Shown: positions 17,104 to 26,229, counted from the first letter of the stretch. The stretch: 64,000 nucleotides of DNA from Peribacillus sp044761985 (GCF_044761985.1 NZ_JBIWDK010000004.1:124001-188000); one strand, 5' to 3'. Numbers and translations are program-made. Notes: generated from the letters alone by a model not told the origin.

Positions 17104-17254
17104 TCTTGTCCCCCCTGATTTCGATAAAAAAGAGATCCGTTCCTATTCTCTTCCTCAGCTATCCTGTTTTAACCTAACCTTATAAAATCGCATAGCTTCA
17201 AGATGACCTTCCGTTTCAAATACCCCTTGTTCAACCAGCTTTTTCAGTCGACAT

Positions 17255-17995
17255 TCAAGCAAGAAACGCATCCCCTACATACTGATCTAAATGCCCCAAC
17301 ACCTCACCAATGAGCCTTGCAGATATCATAAAATCCTTAGTCTTTTGTTGGCCATGTAGCTTTTTGGCATTCTTCATAATAAACTCATCATAATAATCTT
17401 CAGGAACGCTCTGAATCCTTCCATTTCTCCATATTCTTAACGTTTCTTGATTATCTGAAAGGAATTGCCACTCTTTTTCTAAATCTTCTCGATCATGGTC
17501 AGTACATAACGTTCTTTTACCCTGTTCATATATATATTGAAGCTTTTCAGAGGGAATTTCACCTGTATGAAGTGGTGTATATTTCACCTTTTTCACTTGA
17601 AACAGTTCTTCGTACGCTTCTGTCGTGTTAATAAGGCTAATATCCAGATTTTTTTCTTTTAAAAGATAAACAATCAACCTCAATCCTGTCTGTTCATGTG
17701 CATTAGAAGAAGTCCAAATGGTTAGATGACTTCCTTCAGGAATAGAATGTATTTGTTGGATCGTCTTTTCAAACTTCTGTTCATAATCGGGACATTCATC
17801 AAATTCGTCATGTATGTACGTCTTCATCCACTCAAACCTAGCTTGAATCCCCTTTTCCTCATGCAGCTGCCACACGGGCCCGATTGAAAACATGTCCCAA
17901 AAAGAAATAACCTTCTCCCTTTTATCAAGACCCAATTCCCTTAAAAAGAACTTTACATTCCCTGAAGCAGATGCACCGAAAACAATATGTATCAT
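17255..17995 (-). CDS. DUF1835/DUF3658 domain protein
   Basis: The 246-residue protein begins MIHIVFGASASGNVKFFL, typical of DUF1835, and continues with ISFWDMFSIGPVW and LTIWTSSNAHEQTGLRLIVYLL. The C-terminal part (RTLCTDHDREDLEKEW..., then DFMISARLIGEVLGH) corresponds to DUF3658. These families occur together in Firmicutes proteins of unknown function. The ATG at 17995 is preferred over one 13 codons upstream because GGGGG lies 7 bases before it. No operon partner is evident. Confidence 0.85.
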   Translation of the reverse strand: MIHIVFGASASGNVKFFLRELGLDKREKVISFWDMFSIGPVWQLHEEKGIQARFEWMKTYIHDEFDECPDYEQKFEKTIQQIHSIPEGSHLTIWTSSNAHEQTGLRLIVYLLKEKNLDISLINTTEAYEELFQVKKVKYTPLHTGEIPSEKLQYIYEQGKRTLCTDHDREDLEKEWQFLSDNQETLRIWRNGRIQSVPEDYYDEFIMKNAKKLHGQQKTKDFMISARLIGEVLGHLDQYVGDAFLA

Positions 17996-18137
17996 TTGAA
18001 AGCCCCCATCTGTTTCTTTACTAATTATATACAACTAAAATTAAACTCAAAGCAATAACAATGATAAAAGCACCAATAGAGTATGGCAATTTCTATTACA
18101 TTTTCAAGTACTAGTTAAAGGCAGGCAAATCAACTGA

Positions 18138-18172
18138 AAAAATAACCTGCCTAAAGTAGACAGGTTATTTTA
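18138..18172 (-). terminator. Terminator downstream of the 215-residue hypothetical gene
   Basis: Arms AAATAACCTG and CAGGTTATTT with a short loop and flanking A/T on both strands follow the stop at 18246 by about 75 bases. Confidence 0.65.
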
Positions 18173-18245
18173 AATGGATATTTGAGTTCCTTACTCTTGG
18201 TTCAATTCTTGAAATGATTGAGAAATTGATTTGTGATTCCTGTTC

Positions 18246-18893
18246 TTATTGCATTATATTAGTGGCCTCTTTATTTTTTCGAAAATTAGCATACTCTTCT
18301 TCAAATGACATAAACCAGTAGCCAGAATCGTCCTTGTCACAGATAGCCTTCCTCACTTCCTTTAAGCCATTGGGAGTAAAGCTATATGCATAAACTCTTT
18401 GTACATCAAATAGAGCGTCATAATAACGATAGATCATTAGAACATTCGAGTTCTGCACTACGTTCTTTTGAACAATTAATTCATTAAGAGATTCCATTCT
18501 GTCTACCGATTCTATGTATTGGATACCTATCACATTATGTGGAATAAACCCTTCTTCTGTATCTGAAAAGAGTTTTTCGATTGTCTCCATATCCTTAGTC
18601 CAAATAGACTCCCTTTCTAAATGCAGGGCAAGGTATAAAAAATTTTCTTCATCAACTCTCCCATCGTATTTCCACCATGACAAATCCATCGGTCTTGAAC
18701 GTCCCATTGTTTTATCAAACTTGGTATCTTCGATAAATGAATCAAATCCCAACATCTCACCTAGATTGGCAAAGTAATCTATTTCGCGTTTCGTAAACAT
18801 TGAACGGTTATGTAATTTGGCCAGATTCATTCTTCGGTAATTTCGTACATACCCATCAAAAAATTGCATCAGATTAAAGTATTGCTTTTCCAT
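18246..18893 (-). CDS. Hypothetical protein, 215 residues
   Basis: I do not recognise this protein. It appears soluble, with no signal peptide or membrane helix, and is rich in aromatic and acidic residues. Notable segments are NYRRMNLAKLHNRSMFTKREIDYFANLGEMLGF near the N-terminus, PMDLSWWKYDG in the middle and YWFMSFEEEYANFRKNKEA near the end. AGGAAGGAAG precedes the ATG. It is monocistronic, with a terminator downstream. Confidence 0.75.
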   Translation of the reverse strand: MEKQYFNLMQFFDGYVRNYRRMNLAKLHNRSMFTKREIDYFANLGEMLGFDSFIEDTKFDKTMGRSRPMDLSWWKYDGRVDEENFLYLALHLERESIWTKDMETIEKLFSDTEEGFIPHNVIGIQYIESVDRMESLNELIVQKNVVQNSNVLMIYRYYDALFDVQRVYAYSFTPNGLKEVRKAICDKDDSGYWFMSFEEEYANFRKNKEATNIMQ

Positions 18894-19069
18894 TAAGAAT
18901 CTTCCTTCCTGATAAAAAAGTTTTGTAACATTCTATTACTATTTTACCATTGCATGTAATTTACTGTAACAAAAATAAACCTTTATAATCAATCACAAAG
19001 GTTGGATCCATCCATGCTATTTTTTAATATGGGAGTTCTTGAGAAGGAGTGAGGACAAACTACTATATA

Positions 19070-19115
19070 AAAAAAGACCCGGATTCGGGAATGTTACTTT
19101 ACCGAATTCCAGGTC
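19070..19115 (-). terminator. Terminator of the dus gene
   Basis: A long imperfect stem (GACCTGGAATTCGG with CCCGAATCCGGGTC on the minus strand) is followed by seven T residues, starting 12 bases after the stop. Confidence 0.8.
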
Positions 19116-19126
19116 TGATTAAGTTC

Positions 19127-20104
19127 CTACTGTTCCTCCACCACTTCAGGATGTTCAAAAGCATCAAGCAATGCGCGCACTTCATCTGTTGATTTGGTGT
19201 TCATCAATTGGTTTCTCAGTTCACTTGCTCCTCTGAATCCACGGACATAGATTTTGAAAAAGCGAGGTAGGGGCTTGAACGAACGTGGTACGATTTCTGA
19301 ATATTTATCATGAAGGTCCATATGCAATCTTAAGAGACCAAGCAATTCCCTACTAGTATGCTCTTTCGGTTCTTTTTCAAAGGCAAATGGATTGTGGAAA
19401 ATGCCGCGTCCGATCATGATTCCATCCACGCCGTATTTACGAGCGAGTTCCAAGCCAGTTTCGCGGTCAGGGATATCTCCATTGATCGTTAGAAGGGTAT
19501 CGGGTGCCACTTCATCACGAAGTTTCTTGATCTCCGGGATTAGTTCCCAATGAGCGTCCACTTTGCTCATTTCTTTCCTTGTACGTAGATGGATGGAAAG
19601 GTTCGCAATGTCTTGTTTCAAGATGTGTGTTAACCAGTCGCGCCATTCGTCCACTTCCGTGTAACCAAGCCTTGTCTTTACACTAACAGGCAATCCGCCT
19701 GCTTTTGCTGCTTGGATTAATTCTGCTGCGACTTCGGGACGACAGATCAGGCCACTACCTTTCCCATTTCCTGCTACATTAGGGACAGGACAGCCCATAT
19801 TGATATCGATTCCCTTAAACCCTTGCTCTGCCATACCAATGCTCATTTCCCTGAAGTTTTCAGGTCTATCTCCCCATATATGGGCAACCATTGGTTGTTC
19901 ATCTTCCGTAAAGGTCAATCGCCCACGCACACTTTGTCTCCCCTCAGGATGACAATAACTTTCCGAGTTTGTAAACTCTGTAAAAAACACATCGGGTCTG
20001 CCAGCTTCAGCCACTACATGGCGAAACACAACATCCGTCACTTCTTCCATTGGTGCCAGTACAAAAAAAGGTCGTGGTAAATCACGCCAAAAATTATCTT
20101 TCAT
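19127..20104 (-). CDS. tRNA-dihydrouridine synthase (YfjN-type)
   Basis: The protein is a Dus-family FMN enzyme reducing uridine in tRNA D-loops. Motifs include FFVLAPMEEVTDVVFR (FMN site), GIDINMGCPVPNVAGNGKGSGL with the catalytic Cys, PVSVKTRLGY, LSIHLRTRKEM, TINGDI and DGIMIGRGIFHNP. Length (about 325 residues) is normal. The frame also opens at TTG 20116, but that codon is too close to its purine tract, so ATG 20104 is preferred. In B. subtilis yfjN precedes yfjO and yfjP, and the same order is seen here, although an own terminator suggests separate transcription. Confidence 0.9.
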   Translation of the reverse strand: MKDNFWRDLPRPFFVLAPMEEVTDVVFRHVVAEAGRPDVFFTEFTNSESYCHPEGRQSVRGRLTFTEDEQPMVAHIWGDRPENFREMSIGMAEQGFKGIDINMGCPVPNVAGNGKGSGLICRPEVAAELIQAAKAGGLPVSVKTRLGYTEVDEWRDWLTHILKQDIANLSIHLRTRKEMSKVDAHWELIPEIKKLRDEVAPDTLLTINGDIPDRETGLELARKYGVDGIMIGRGIFHNPFAFEKEPKEHTSRELLGLLRLHMDLHDKYSEIVPRSFKPLPRFFKIYVRGFRGASELRNQLMNTKSTDEVRALLDAFEHPEVVEEQ

Positions 20105-20211
20105 CTTTATATCCAAGTCCTCTCATTTAGGGTTACCAGGCTATGTGAACCAGTTTCCCACTATTTTAAAATTTTCTCTGCCTTCTAAAAGTCCAGCCAA
20201 GGGCCGCCATG

Positions 20212-20257
20212 AAAAAGGCCCGGAATTCGGTCATGTTAGTGAACCGAAAACCGAGAC
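20212..20257 (-). terminator. Terminator of the rlmD-yfjP operon
   Basis: An imperfect hairpin (GGTTTTCGGT with ACCGAATTCC on the minus strand) is followed by a GC closing block and TTTTT, about 30 bases after the stop. Confidence 0.6.
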
Positions 20258-20284
20258 TGAATGGGACATCTTTATTTATCTGGA

Positions 20285-21667
20285 TTACTTTTTCAACGTT
20301 AATTTCGTGACAACTTCAACATGAGATGTCTGCGGGAACATATCCACAGGCTGCATGGTTTCTACGTTATATAGAGCACTCAATTCATGCAGGTCTTTTG
20401 CCAATGTGGATGGGTTACATGATACGTACACAATGGTTTTTGGTTTGACCTTCAGGATCGTTTGCAATAACGATTGGTCCAGGCCGGTTCTTGGTGGATC
20501 GACGACTAGTACGTCTGGTTTCCAGCCTTCTCTGATCCAGCGTGGCAGGATGTTTTCAGCTTTTCCTGTTTCGTAGTGCATGTTGGTGCGTTTATGTTTG
20601 ATGGCGTTTTTCTTGGCGTCTTCGATCGATTCTTTGATGACGTCCATGCCGCGCACTTCTTTTGCATCTTCCGATAACCAAAGTCCGATCGTCCCTACGC
20701 CGCAATAAGCGTCGACGACTTTTTCCGTACCGGTTAGGGCTGCCGCTTTTTTCACTTCTTCATACATGCGAACCGTTTGAACCGGGTTCAATTGGAAGAA
20801 CGTGCGCGCCGATAGTTCATATGATAGGTCACCCAATGTTTCGTTGATGACTTTTTCTCCAGCAAGGTGGATCGTTTTTTCGCCGAAGATCAGCGATGTG
20901 TTTTGGTTATTGACGTTTTGAACGACCGATTTCACTTCTGGCAATTGGTCGCGGATTTGTTTAAGCAATTGATCTTTTTGTGGAATCTCTTCCGCTCCCG
21001 TTACTAAGACCACTTGCACTTCGCCCGTTTCAAATCCAACGCGTGTGATGATCGTACGGATGACACCTTTTCTTTTTCTCTCATTATAGATCGAGATGTT
21101 CAGGTTCTTCAGGATCTTTTTCACCGTACGGGTGATTTTATTCGTTGCCTTATGCTGTACAAGGCAGTTCGGGATATCGATCAATGTATGGGAATTCAAG
21201 CCGTAAAGCCCGGCAATCAGCTTGCCATCTTTCTGGCCGACTTGATATTGGCTTTTGTTGCGGTAGTTCCAAGGATCTTCCATGCCGATCGTTTCTTGGA
21301 TATCCAATGAATCAATTGGGAAGTCCGTATGGCGTTCCATCGCTTGGATGACCATATCGCGTTTTTCGACCAATTGTTGGTCATAGCTTAAATGTTGCAG
21401 CTGGCAGCCACCACATTGTTCGTAGACTGGACATGGTGCGGCAATGCGGTGCGGTGATTCTTTCCGGATCGTTTTGATTTTTGCTTCGGAAAAATTGGGC
21501 TGAACTTTTGTGATCATCGCAACGATTTCTTCACCAGGAAGGGCACCTGGGACGAAGACGACTTTCTTCTTGAAATAGCCGACTCCCTCTCCGTTGATGC
21601 CAAGGCGTTTAATCGTTAAGGGTAAGGTTTGGTTTACTTCTAGGGTTGTATCTTGAAAGTTTGTCAT
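20285..21667 (-). CDS. rlmD: 23S rRNA (uracil-5-)-methyltransferase, RlmD/YfjO type
   Basis: The 460-residue enzyme has an N-terminal TRAM domain (IKRLGINGEGVGYFKKKVVFVPGALPGE), an iron-sulfur cysteine cluster (C79, C85, C88 in CPVYEQCGGCQ plus a later Cys), an SAM-binding region VVDAYCGVGTIGLWLS, VVDPPRTGLD and the catalytic Cys417 in YVSCNPSTLA. It methylates uridine in 23S rRNA. B. subtilis has two paralogues of this kind (YefA, YfjO); position beside yfjN and yfjP homologues suggests the YfjO type, so the exact target base is uncertain. It overlaps the glycosylase gene by 4 bp (ATGA), indicating translational coupling. Confidence 0.9.
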   Translation of the reverse strand: MTNFQDTTLEVNQTLPLTIKRLGINGEGVGYFKKKVVFVPGALPGEEIVAMITKVQPNFSEAKIKTIRKESPHRIAAPCPVYEQCGGCQLQHLSYDQQLVEKRDMVIQAMERHTDFPIDSLDIQETIGMEDPWNYRNKSQYQVGQKDGKLIAGLYGLNSHTLIDIPNCLVQHKATNKITRTVKKILKNLNISIYNERKRKGVIRTIITRVGFETGEVQVVLVTGAEEIPQKDQLLKQIRDQLPEVKSVVQNVNNQNTSLIFGEKTIHLAGEKVINETLGDLSYELSARTFFQLNPVQTVRMYEEVKKAAALTGTEKVVDAYCGVGTIGLWLSEDAKEVRGMDVIKESIEDAKKNAIKHKRTNMHYETGKAENILPRWIREGWKPDVLVVDPPRTGLDQSLLQTILKVKPKTIVYVSCNPSTLAKDLHELSALYNVETMQPVDMFPQTSHVEVVTKLTLKK

Positions 21668-22548
21668 TTCTTTTCACTCCGTTTTTCGATGCTTCTCCAC
21701 AAATAGAGGGAAGCGTAGCTTAGATATGGGGCCCACTTCACACTGTAGGTTTCCATTTCTTCTTGGGTCGGCTTTTGCGGTAAGCCATATAATTGTTTCA
21801 GGGCATTTTGGATGCCAATATCGGCTTTTGGGAAAAGGTTCGGTCGCCCTAAGCCAAATAGCAGGAAGTTTTCCGCCGTCCATCTGCCGATTCCGCGTAT
21901 TTTTATAAGTGTATCCATAATCTCTTGATCGGATAGCTGGTCCAGCTCATCCACATCAAGGTGGCCATGGACGATTTGCTGAGATAAACCGATGACGTAC
22001 TCCGCTTTTCGGCCGCTGAATTGAATCGCCCTCAGCTGTTCGACCTGAAGTTGCGCAGTCGTTTCCGGTGTCGGGTAAAACCAGGCACCATCGATTTGGT
22101 AGCCAAAAGTTTTAACGAACCGTTCCGTTAATGTATGAGCAAAAGCCAGGTTCAATTGCTGGTGAATGATGCATTTGACGAGGCAACTATAGTAATCGAA
22201 GTCAAGGACAATGGCCGTGCCACGGTGCTCTTCGAAAATGTCCCGTAAATCTGACTCCAGGAAGTGCTGGGAAACGGCCGCCAATGGCTCATGCCAGTGA
22301 AAAACTTTTTTTAAGCGTTGCAGCGCCTTTGGTTTGTTTTCCTCTGATTGGCCTTTGATGACGAAGACCGGGTCTTCGGTGTCACCGATTGCCTGTACGT
22401 GTATAACGGTTGGTACTTTTTCTATATATAATGGAACTTTTACCGTCCTGTTCATAAAATCAACTACTTGAAGTGGGTCTAACGATAATCGTTCGAGTAC
22501 AAGATCAAAATTATAGGGTCCTTGGACCTCTACTTTTTCCGTCCACAC
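21664..22548 (-). CDS. DNA-3-methyladenine glycosylase (AlkA/YfjP-like)
   Basis: This 294-residue protein has the AlkA-type layout: an N-terminal beta domain and a helix-hairpin-helix glycosylase domain. LIKIRGIGRWTAENFLLFGLGRPNLFPKADIGIQNAL contains the HhH GIGRWTAE and the catalytic Asp in KADIG. It removes alkylated bases, initiating base excision repair. It is first of a two-gene operon with the rRNA methyltransferase (4-bp overlap). Length fits the family. Confidence 0.9.
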   Translation of the reverse strand: MWTEKVEVQGPYNFDLVLERLSLDPLQVVDFMNRTVKVPLYIEKVPTVIHVQAIGDTEDPVFVIKGQSEENKPKALQRLKKVFHWHEPLAAVSQHFLESDLRDIFEEHRGTAIVLDFDYYSCLVKCIIHQQLNLAFAHTLTERFVKTFGYQIDGAWFYPTPETTAQLQVEQLRAIQFSGRKAEYVIGLSQQIVHGHLDVDELDQLSDQEIMDTLIKIRGIGRWTAENFLLFGLGRPNLFPKADIGIQNALKQLYGLPQKPTQEEMETYSVKWAPYLSYASLYLWRSIEKRSEKK

Positions 22549-22625
22549 AAGCGATCCATCCTTTTAGCAGTTTTCCAGGTATTATAGCATGTTTTCGAAA
22601 ATATTACTTGTTATTGAGGATAATG

Positions 22626-22664
22626 GCAAAAAGCGGAACCTGATTTTCCTAGTCAGGTTCCGCC
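22626..22664 (-). terminator. Terminator of pdaA
   Basis: Perfect arms GCGGAACCTGA and TCAGGTTCCGC with an 8-base loop are followed by TTTTT on the minus strand. Confidence 0.85.
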
Positions 22665-22671
22665 TTTCATG

Positions 22672-23457
22672 TTAATACAACATCCTGTTCGGCAGTTGTT
22701 TTTCTATCATTAAATCATCCAGGCTTTTGAATGTGTACCCTTGTTTCTCAAGATCCGTCAGAATCGAATCGAGTGCTTCAGCATTATCTTTTGAAACCGT
22801 ATGCAACAGTAAAATCGCTCCCGGATGGATCTGTTTCATGACTTCATCATGGGCGAAAGCCGCTCCACGCTGTTCGTCGACGACCCAGTCCTTGTAAGCA
22901 AGTGACCAAAAAATATGGTAGTAGCCTTCTTGTTGGGCAATTTTCATCGTCCGTTCGTTAAAAACCCCACGCGGCGGCCGTAAATAATTCATCCCTTTTT
23001 GCCCCGTCAATTTTTCCGTCGCATCCTTGACCCGAAGTAATTCGGTGCGAATGACTCCGTCTGTCACGCTCGTCATGTCTGGGTGGTTCCATGAATGGTT
23101 TCCGACAATATGGCCTTCATTCGCCATCCGGACGACAAGTTCAGGCGCCGTCTTTAAATAATGGCCGGTGACGAAAAAAGCACCCGGTGCCTTATGTTTT
23201 TTTAGCACATCTAAAATCTGCGCCGTATAGCCATTTTCATAACCATTATCGAATGTTAGGTAAATATCCTTTTTCGAGGTATCTCCTTTATAAATCGCTT
23301 CATATTTAGGCAGCATCTCATTGAAATTTTTACCCGCATCCGCCGGAGTTCCGTTTTTCCCTTTATTGAAGCCCCAATTATAGGACTCTGCAAAAGCCGG
23401 GCCCGCCAAAGACCAGAGTATACAGAGAATAGCCGACATCATCGCCATCTTTTTCAT
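22672..23457 (-). CDS. pdaA: Delta-lactam-biosynthetic peptidoglycan de-N-acetylase PdaA
   Basis: The 261-residue protein has a Sec signal peptide (MKKMAMMSAILCILWSLAG..AFA) and a NodB-type polysaccharide deacetylase domain. Catalytic motifs are YLTFDNGYEN (TFDxG, metal Asp), HSWNHPDM (metal His pair) and LRPPRGVFN; PGAILLLHT near the C-terminus carries the catalytic His. PdaA deacetylates muramic acid during spore cortex synthesis, needed for muramic delta-lactam and germination. ATG 23457 is chosen over one 5 codons earlier because GGGGGAC is well spaced. Neighbouring genes match the B. subtilis yfj region. Confidence 0.92.
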   Translation of the reverse strand: MKKMAMMSAILCILWSLAGPAFAESYNWGFNKGKNGTPADAGKNFNEMLPKYEAIYKGDTSKKDIYLTFDNGYENGYTAQILDVLKKHKAPGAFFVTGHYLKTAPELVVRMANEGHIVGNHSWNHPDMTSVTDGVIRTELLRVKDATEKLTGQKGMNYLRPPRGVFNERTMKIAQQEGYYHIFWSLAYKDWVVDEQRGAAFAHDEVMKQIHPGAILLLHTVSKDNAEALDSILTDLEKQGYTFKSLDDLMIEKQLPNRMLY

Positions 23458-23526
23458 TGAATCGTCCCCCATTTTCCTTTTTCTTAGTGTTTGAAACGGA
23501 AGGATTTATATGCACGATTTTGTGTG

Positions 23527-23877
23527 TGGTTGAATTATTCTAGTTTGTGGTTGAATAATTCTTGCTCGTGGTCGAATTATGGCTCGCCGTGGTTGAATTA
23601 TCTACCCGCGTGGTCGAATTCCTGCACCGGTGGTCAGCTTCAAATGAGGTAAACGTCGATTTATCTCGGTTGACGGTCGAATTATCTCCCTGAAAGTCGA
23701 ATTCCGCATGCCCACCGTCGAATTAATCGTCTAACAGTCGAATTCCCGCACCGGTGGCCAGCTTCAAATGGGTAAACGTCGATTTATCTCGGTTGACGGT
23801 CGAATTATCTCCCTGAAAGTCGAATTCCGCTTGCCCACCGTCGAATTAGTCGTCGTAACAGTCGAATTCCCGCACCG
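23527..23877. repeat. Array of about 21-bp GTCGAATTAT-type intergenic repeats
   Basis: Five units starting TGGTYGAATWAT occur at 23527, 23548, 23569, 23590 and 23611, exactly 21 bp apart. The rest consists of GTCGAATT units at 20-21-bp steps (for example 23676, 23696, 23717, 23737) within a 124-bp segment that is duplicated (GCACCGG at 23624, 23748 and partly 23872). No gene is present. A second, smaller array of the same unit lies at 33991-34095. Confidence 0.85.
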
Positions 23878-23894
23878 TATGTATAAAATCCTCG

Positions 23895-23930
23895 CAAAAA
23901 AGGGCCTGTCCCAAATTGGGATAGGCCCCC
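23895..23930 (-). terminator. Terminator of the 61-residue membrane-protein gene
   Basis: Arms GGGCCTGTCCCAA and TTGGGATAGGCCC form a near-perfect stem with TTTTTT on the minus strand, ten bases from the stop. Confidence 0.85.
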
Positions 23931-23939
23931 GAAGTCTGT

Positions 23940-24125
23940 TTATCCTTTAAATAATGCCTGTGCTGCCTGCCAAATGATGGCGATGGCAAAAACAAGGACG
24001 ATGACGATTCCGATAACGACTAGAAATGTTCCTAGACCGGAGAAAATCGTGCCTGCCACAGGAAGAAGAATGAACGCAAAACCTGTCAACAAGGCGATGA
24101 AGTATAGGAAGTAATTGTTCTGCAT
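23940..24125 (-). CDS. Small two-helix membrane protein (61 residues; YfjT-like by position)
   Basis: Nearly the whole chain is hydrophobic with two transmembrane helices (about residues 5-25 and 31-52) and a GTIFSGLGTF turn. A strong AGGAGGGG ribosome site precedes the ATG and a terminator follows the stop, so it is a genuine gene. It sits between pdaA and yfkAB homologues, the position of yfjT in B. subtilis, but orthology is an inference from position. Function is unknown. Confidence 0.75.
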   Translation of the reverse strand: MQNNYFLYFIALLTGFAFILLPVAGTIFSGLGTFLVVIGIVIVLVFAIAIIWQAAQALFKG

Positions 24126-24239
24126 AAAATCCCCTCCTTTCCCTTCTAATATATGTTCCGTAAATTCCGTTAGTTTGTACTCCTTTCAGGTAATAATCGC
24201 CCTTTTTTTCATATACATAAGAAAAGGGGGGCGTATGTC

Positions 24240-24485
24240 ATGCTGGAATGGTTGATTACGATGGGGTTTGTCGGTTGTCTCGCGCTTGGTGCAGGAGTGT
24301 TCGTCTATTTTGTGAGAAGCGGGTTTGATTCGAGTGACATTTCACGAATCGATCCCTTTCCAGAACCTGAAACGGAATCTGAGTCTTTTCAAGAATCTGC
24401 TTCCATAACGGAACCGGAGCTGGAGTCTGCAACTGAACTAGAACCAGAGTTAACGCCTGATGCCAATCCCAGAAAGGAAGAGTAA
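24240..24485 (+). CDS. Small single-pass membrane protein with acidic tail
   Basis: The 81-residue protein has one N-terminal transmembrane helix (about residues 5-26) and a low-complexity Glu/Pro/Ser-rich C-terminal tail with repeated PE, SE and TE steps. A G-rich ribosome site (AAAAGGGGGGCG) lies about 9 bases before the ATG and a terminator follows directly. No family is recognised. Confidence 0.65.
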   Translation: MLEWLITMGFVGCLALGAGVFVYFVRSGFDSSDISRIDPFPEPETESESFQESASITEPELESATELEPELTPDANPRKEE

Positions 24486-24488
24486 TTA

Positions 24489-24524
24489 AAAAGACGCTCA
24501 GCCAAATCGGCGAGCGTCTTTTTT
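24489..24524 (+). terminator. Bidirectional terminator between the small membrane-protein gene and fumarase
   Basis: Arms AAAAAGACGCTC and GAGCGTCTTTTTT flank a 12-base loop. T runs occur on both strands, serving the convergent genes. Confidence 0.88.
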
Positions 24525-24527
24525 CTA

Positions 24528-26096
24528 TTACTTGAATACGGGTTCTTTGAATTGAGACAGTTTGTCCAATGATGATTGTTGAACATCTTTGTGTAGGCTG
24601 TTTCCGTGTGAATCCATCGTCACGACGGCAGTGAAGCCTTCGACGTTAAGGTGCCACATGGCTTCAGGAATGCCGAATTCAGTGAAGTTCACGCCTTCGA
24701 CCGATTTAATGCAGTCTGCGTAGTATTGAGCCGCTCCGCCGATTGCGTTAAGGTAAACGCCGCCATGTTCACTCAGGGCTTCCAACGTTTTTGGTCCCAT
24801 GCCGCCTTTCCCGATGACCGCGCGGATACCGAAACGTTTCATGATATCGCCTTGGTACGGTTCTTCACGGATACTTGTTGTCGGTCCGGCTGCTTTCACA
24901 TGCCATTTGCCTTCTTCATCCTTCAGCATAACCGGTCCACAATGGTAGATGATCTGTCCATCAAGGTCGATTGGTGAAGGGTTTTCAGACAAGTGCTTAT
25001 GGATGGCGTCACGGCCTGTGTACATTCTGCCGTTAATGTGGACGACGTCACCGACTTGAAGCTCACGGATCTGCTCTTCCGTGATTGGTGCTTGAAGCGT
25101 GATTTCACGTGGTGCTTCCACGTCTGTTTCGATAGAGACGGCCACTTCTTCACGTGCTGCTTTTTCAGCTTCACGAGCAAAGTCGATTTTCTCGCCTTCT
25201 TGATACAACCATTCGTTGATTGCACCTGTTTCCGGGTTTACTTTCACACCTAAGCGGCGGAAAGCCCAACAGTTGTATGCAACAGATACGAAGAAGCTTG
25301 CAGGAATGCGATGCATGACGCCGATTTTACAGCCAAGCAATGTCGTTTCGCCGCCGAAGCCCATTGTTCCGATTCCAAGTTCATTCGCTTTTTCCATAAT
25401 ATACTCTTCTAGCTTGCGAAGATCTTCATTCGGGTTCACATCTTCATTGCTACGGAAAAGTTGCGCTTTAGCCAAGTCATATCCGGATGAACGGTCTCCC
25501 CCGATACCGACACCGATGAACCCGGCACTGCAGCCTTGACCTTGTGCTTGATAGACAGAATGAAGGATGCATTTACGGATTCCGTCCAAATCACGGCCCG
25601 CTTTCCCTAATCCTTCAAGCTCCATTGGTAGGCTATATTGGATATTTTTATTTTCGCAGCCGCCACCTTTCAAGATCAGGCGCACATCAATGTAATCTTC
25701 TTCCCATTGATCGAATTTCATGACAGGTAGACCTTCCCCAAGGTTGTCCCCGCTGTTTTTGCCTGTCAAAGAGTCGACAGCATTTGGACGAAGCTTGCCG
25801 GCCTTTGTCGCTAAAATAAGGGCATTGCGGATTGCTTCTTTTATTTCAAGTTGGTTCACACCAACAGGAGTTTTTATTTTAAAAGTCGGTAGACCTGTAT
25901 CCTGGCAAATCGGAGATACATTGTCGTCAGCCATTGTAATATTGTTCGTGATGGTCGCTAGGCTCAATGCTGAACGCGTACCTGCATTTTCACGTTGTTT
26001 CGCGCTCTTGACCGCACGACGAACATCCTTTGGAAGATTCGTTGAAGTTTCAACGATAAGACTGTACATGCTTTCTTGGAATTTCTGAATATCCAA
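24528..26096 (-). CDS. fumA: Class I (iron-sulfur) fumarate hydratase
   Basis: The 522-residue protein has class I fumarase architecture: an N-terminal alpha domain with NNITMADDNVSPICQDTGLPTFKI (cluster Cys in PICQDTG), GGGCENKN, a QGCSAGF segment and GFGGETTLLG, then the beta domain with VVHINGRMYTGRDAIHKHL, IYHCGPV, GPTTSIREEPYQ and GKGGMG. It converts fumarate and malate in the TCA cycle with an oxygen-sensitive [4Fe-4S] cluster. B. subtilis uses the unrelated class II enzyme, so this differs from that genome. The start is TTG with a GAGGGGGAAG ribosome site. A TATAAT -10 lies at 26166-26171 on the minus strand and a 10-bp palindrome AGTCATGACT lies downstream of it (26143-26152). Confidence 0.93.
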   Translation of the reverse strand: MDIQKFQESMYSLIVETSTNLPKDVRRAVKSAKQRENAGTRSALSLATITNNITMADDNVSPICQDTGLPTFKIKTPVGVNQLEIKEAIRNALILATKAGKLRPNAVDSLTGKNSGDNLGEGLPVMKFDQWEEDYIDVRLILKGGGCENKNIQYSLPMELEGLGKAGRDLDGIRKCILHSVYQAQGQGCSAGFIGVGIGGDRSSGYDLAKAQLFRSNEDVNPNEDLRKLEEYIMEKANELGIGTMGFGGETTLLGCKIGVMHRIPASFFVSVAYNCWAFRRLGVKVNPETGAINEWLYQEGEKIDFAREAEKAAREEVAVSIETDVEAPREITLQAPITEEQIRELQVGDVVHINGRMYTGRDAIHKHLSENPSPIDLDGQIIYHCGPVMLKDEEGKWHVKAAGPTTSIREEPYQGDIMKRFGIRAVIGKGGMGPKTLEALSEHGGVYLNAIGGAAQYYADCIKSVEGVNFTEFGIPEAMWHLNVEGFTAVVTMDSHGNSLHKDVQQSSLDKLSQFKEPVFK

Positions 26097-26229
26097 ATTT
26101 CTCTTCCCCCTCTTAATCCCCTAGATATATCACGACAAAAGTAGTCATGACTTGACACCCGTTTTATTATACATCTTCCATAATCTTTCGAAAACAAGTA
26201 ATTCATTTTCCTTCATAAAAATTGGCATA

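Noticed and set aside
23527..23877. CRISPR array
   Set aside because: Units are 20-21 bp with a conserved core of about 10-12 bp and variable 9 bp, no 25-40 bp direct repeats with unique spacers, and no cas genes.
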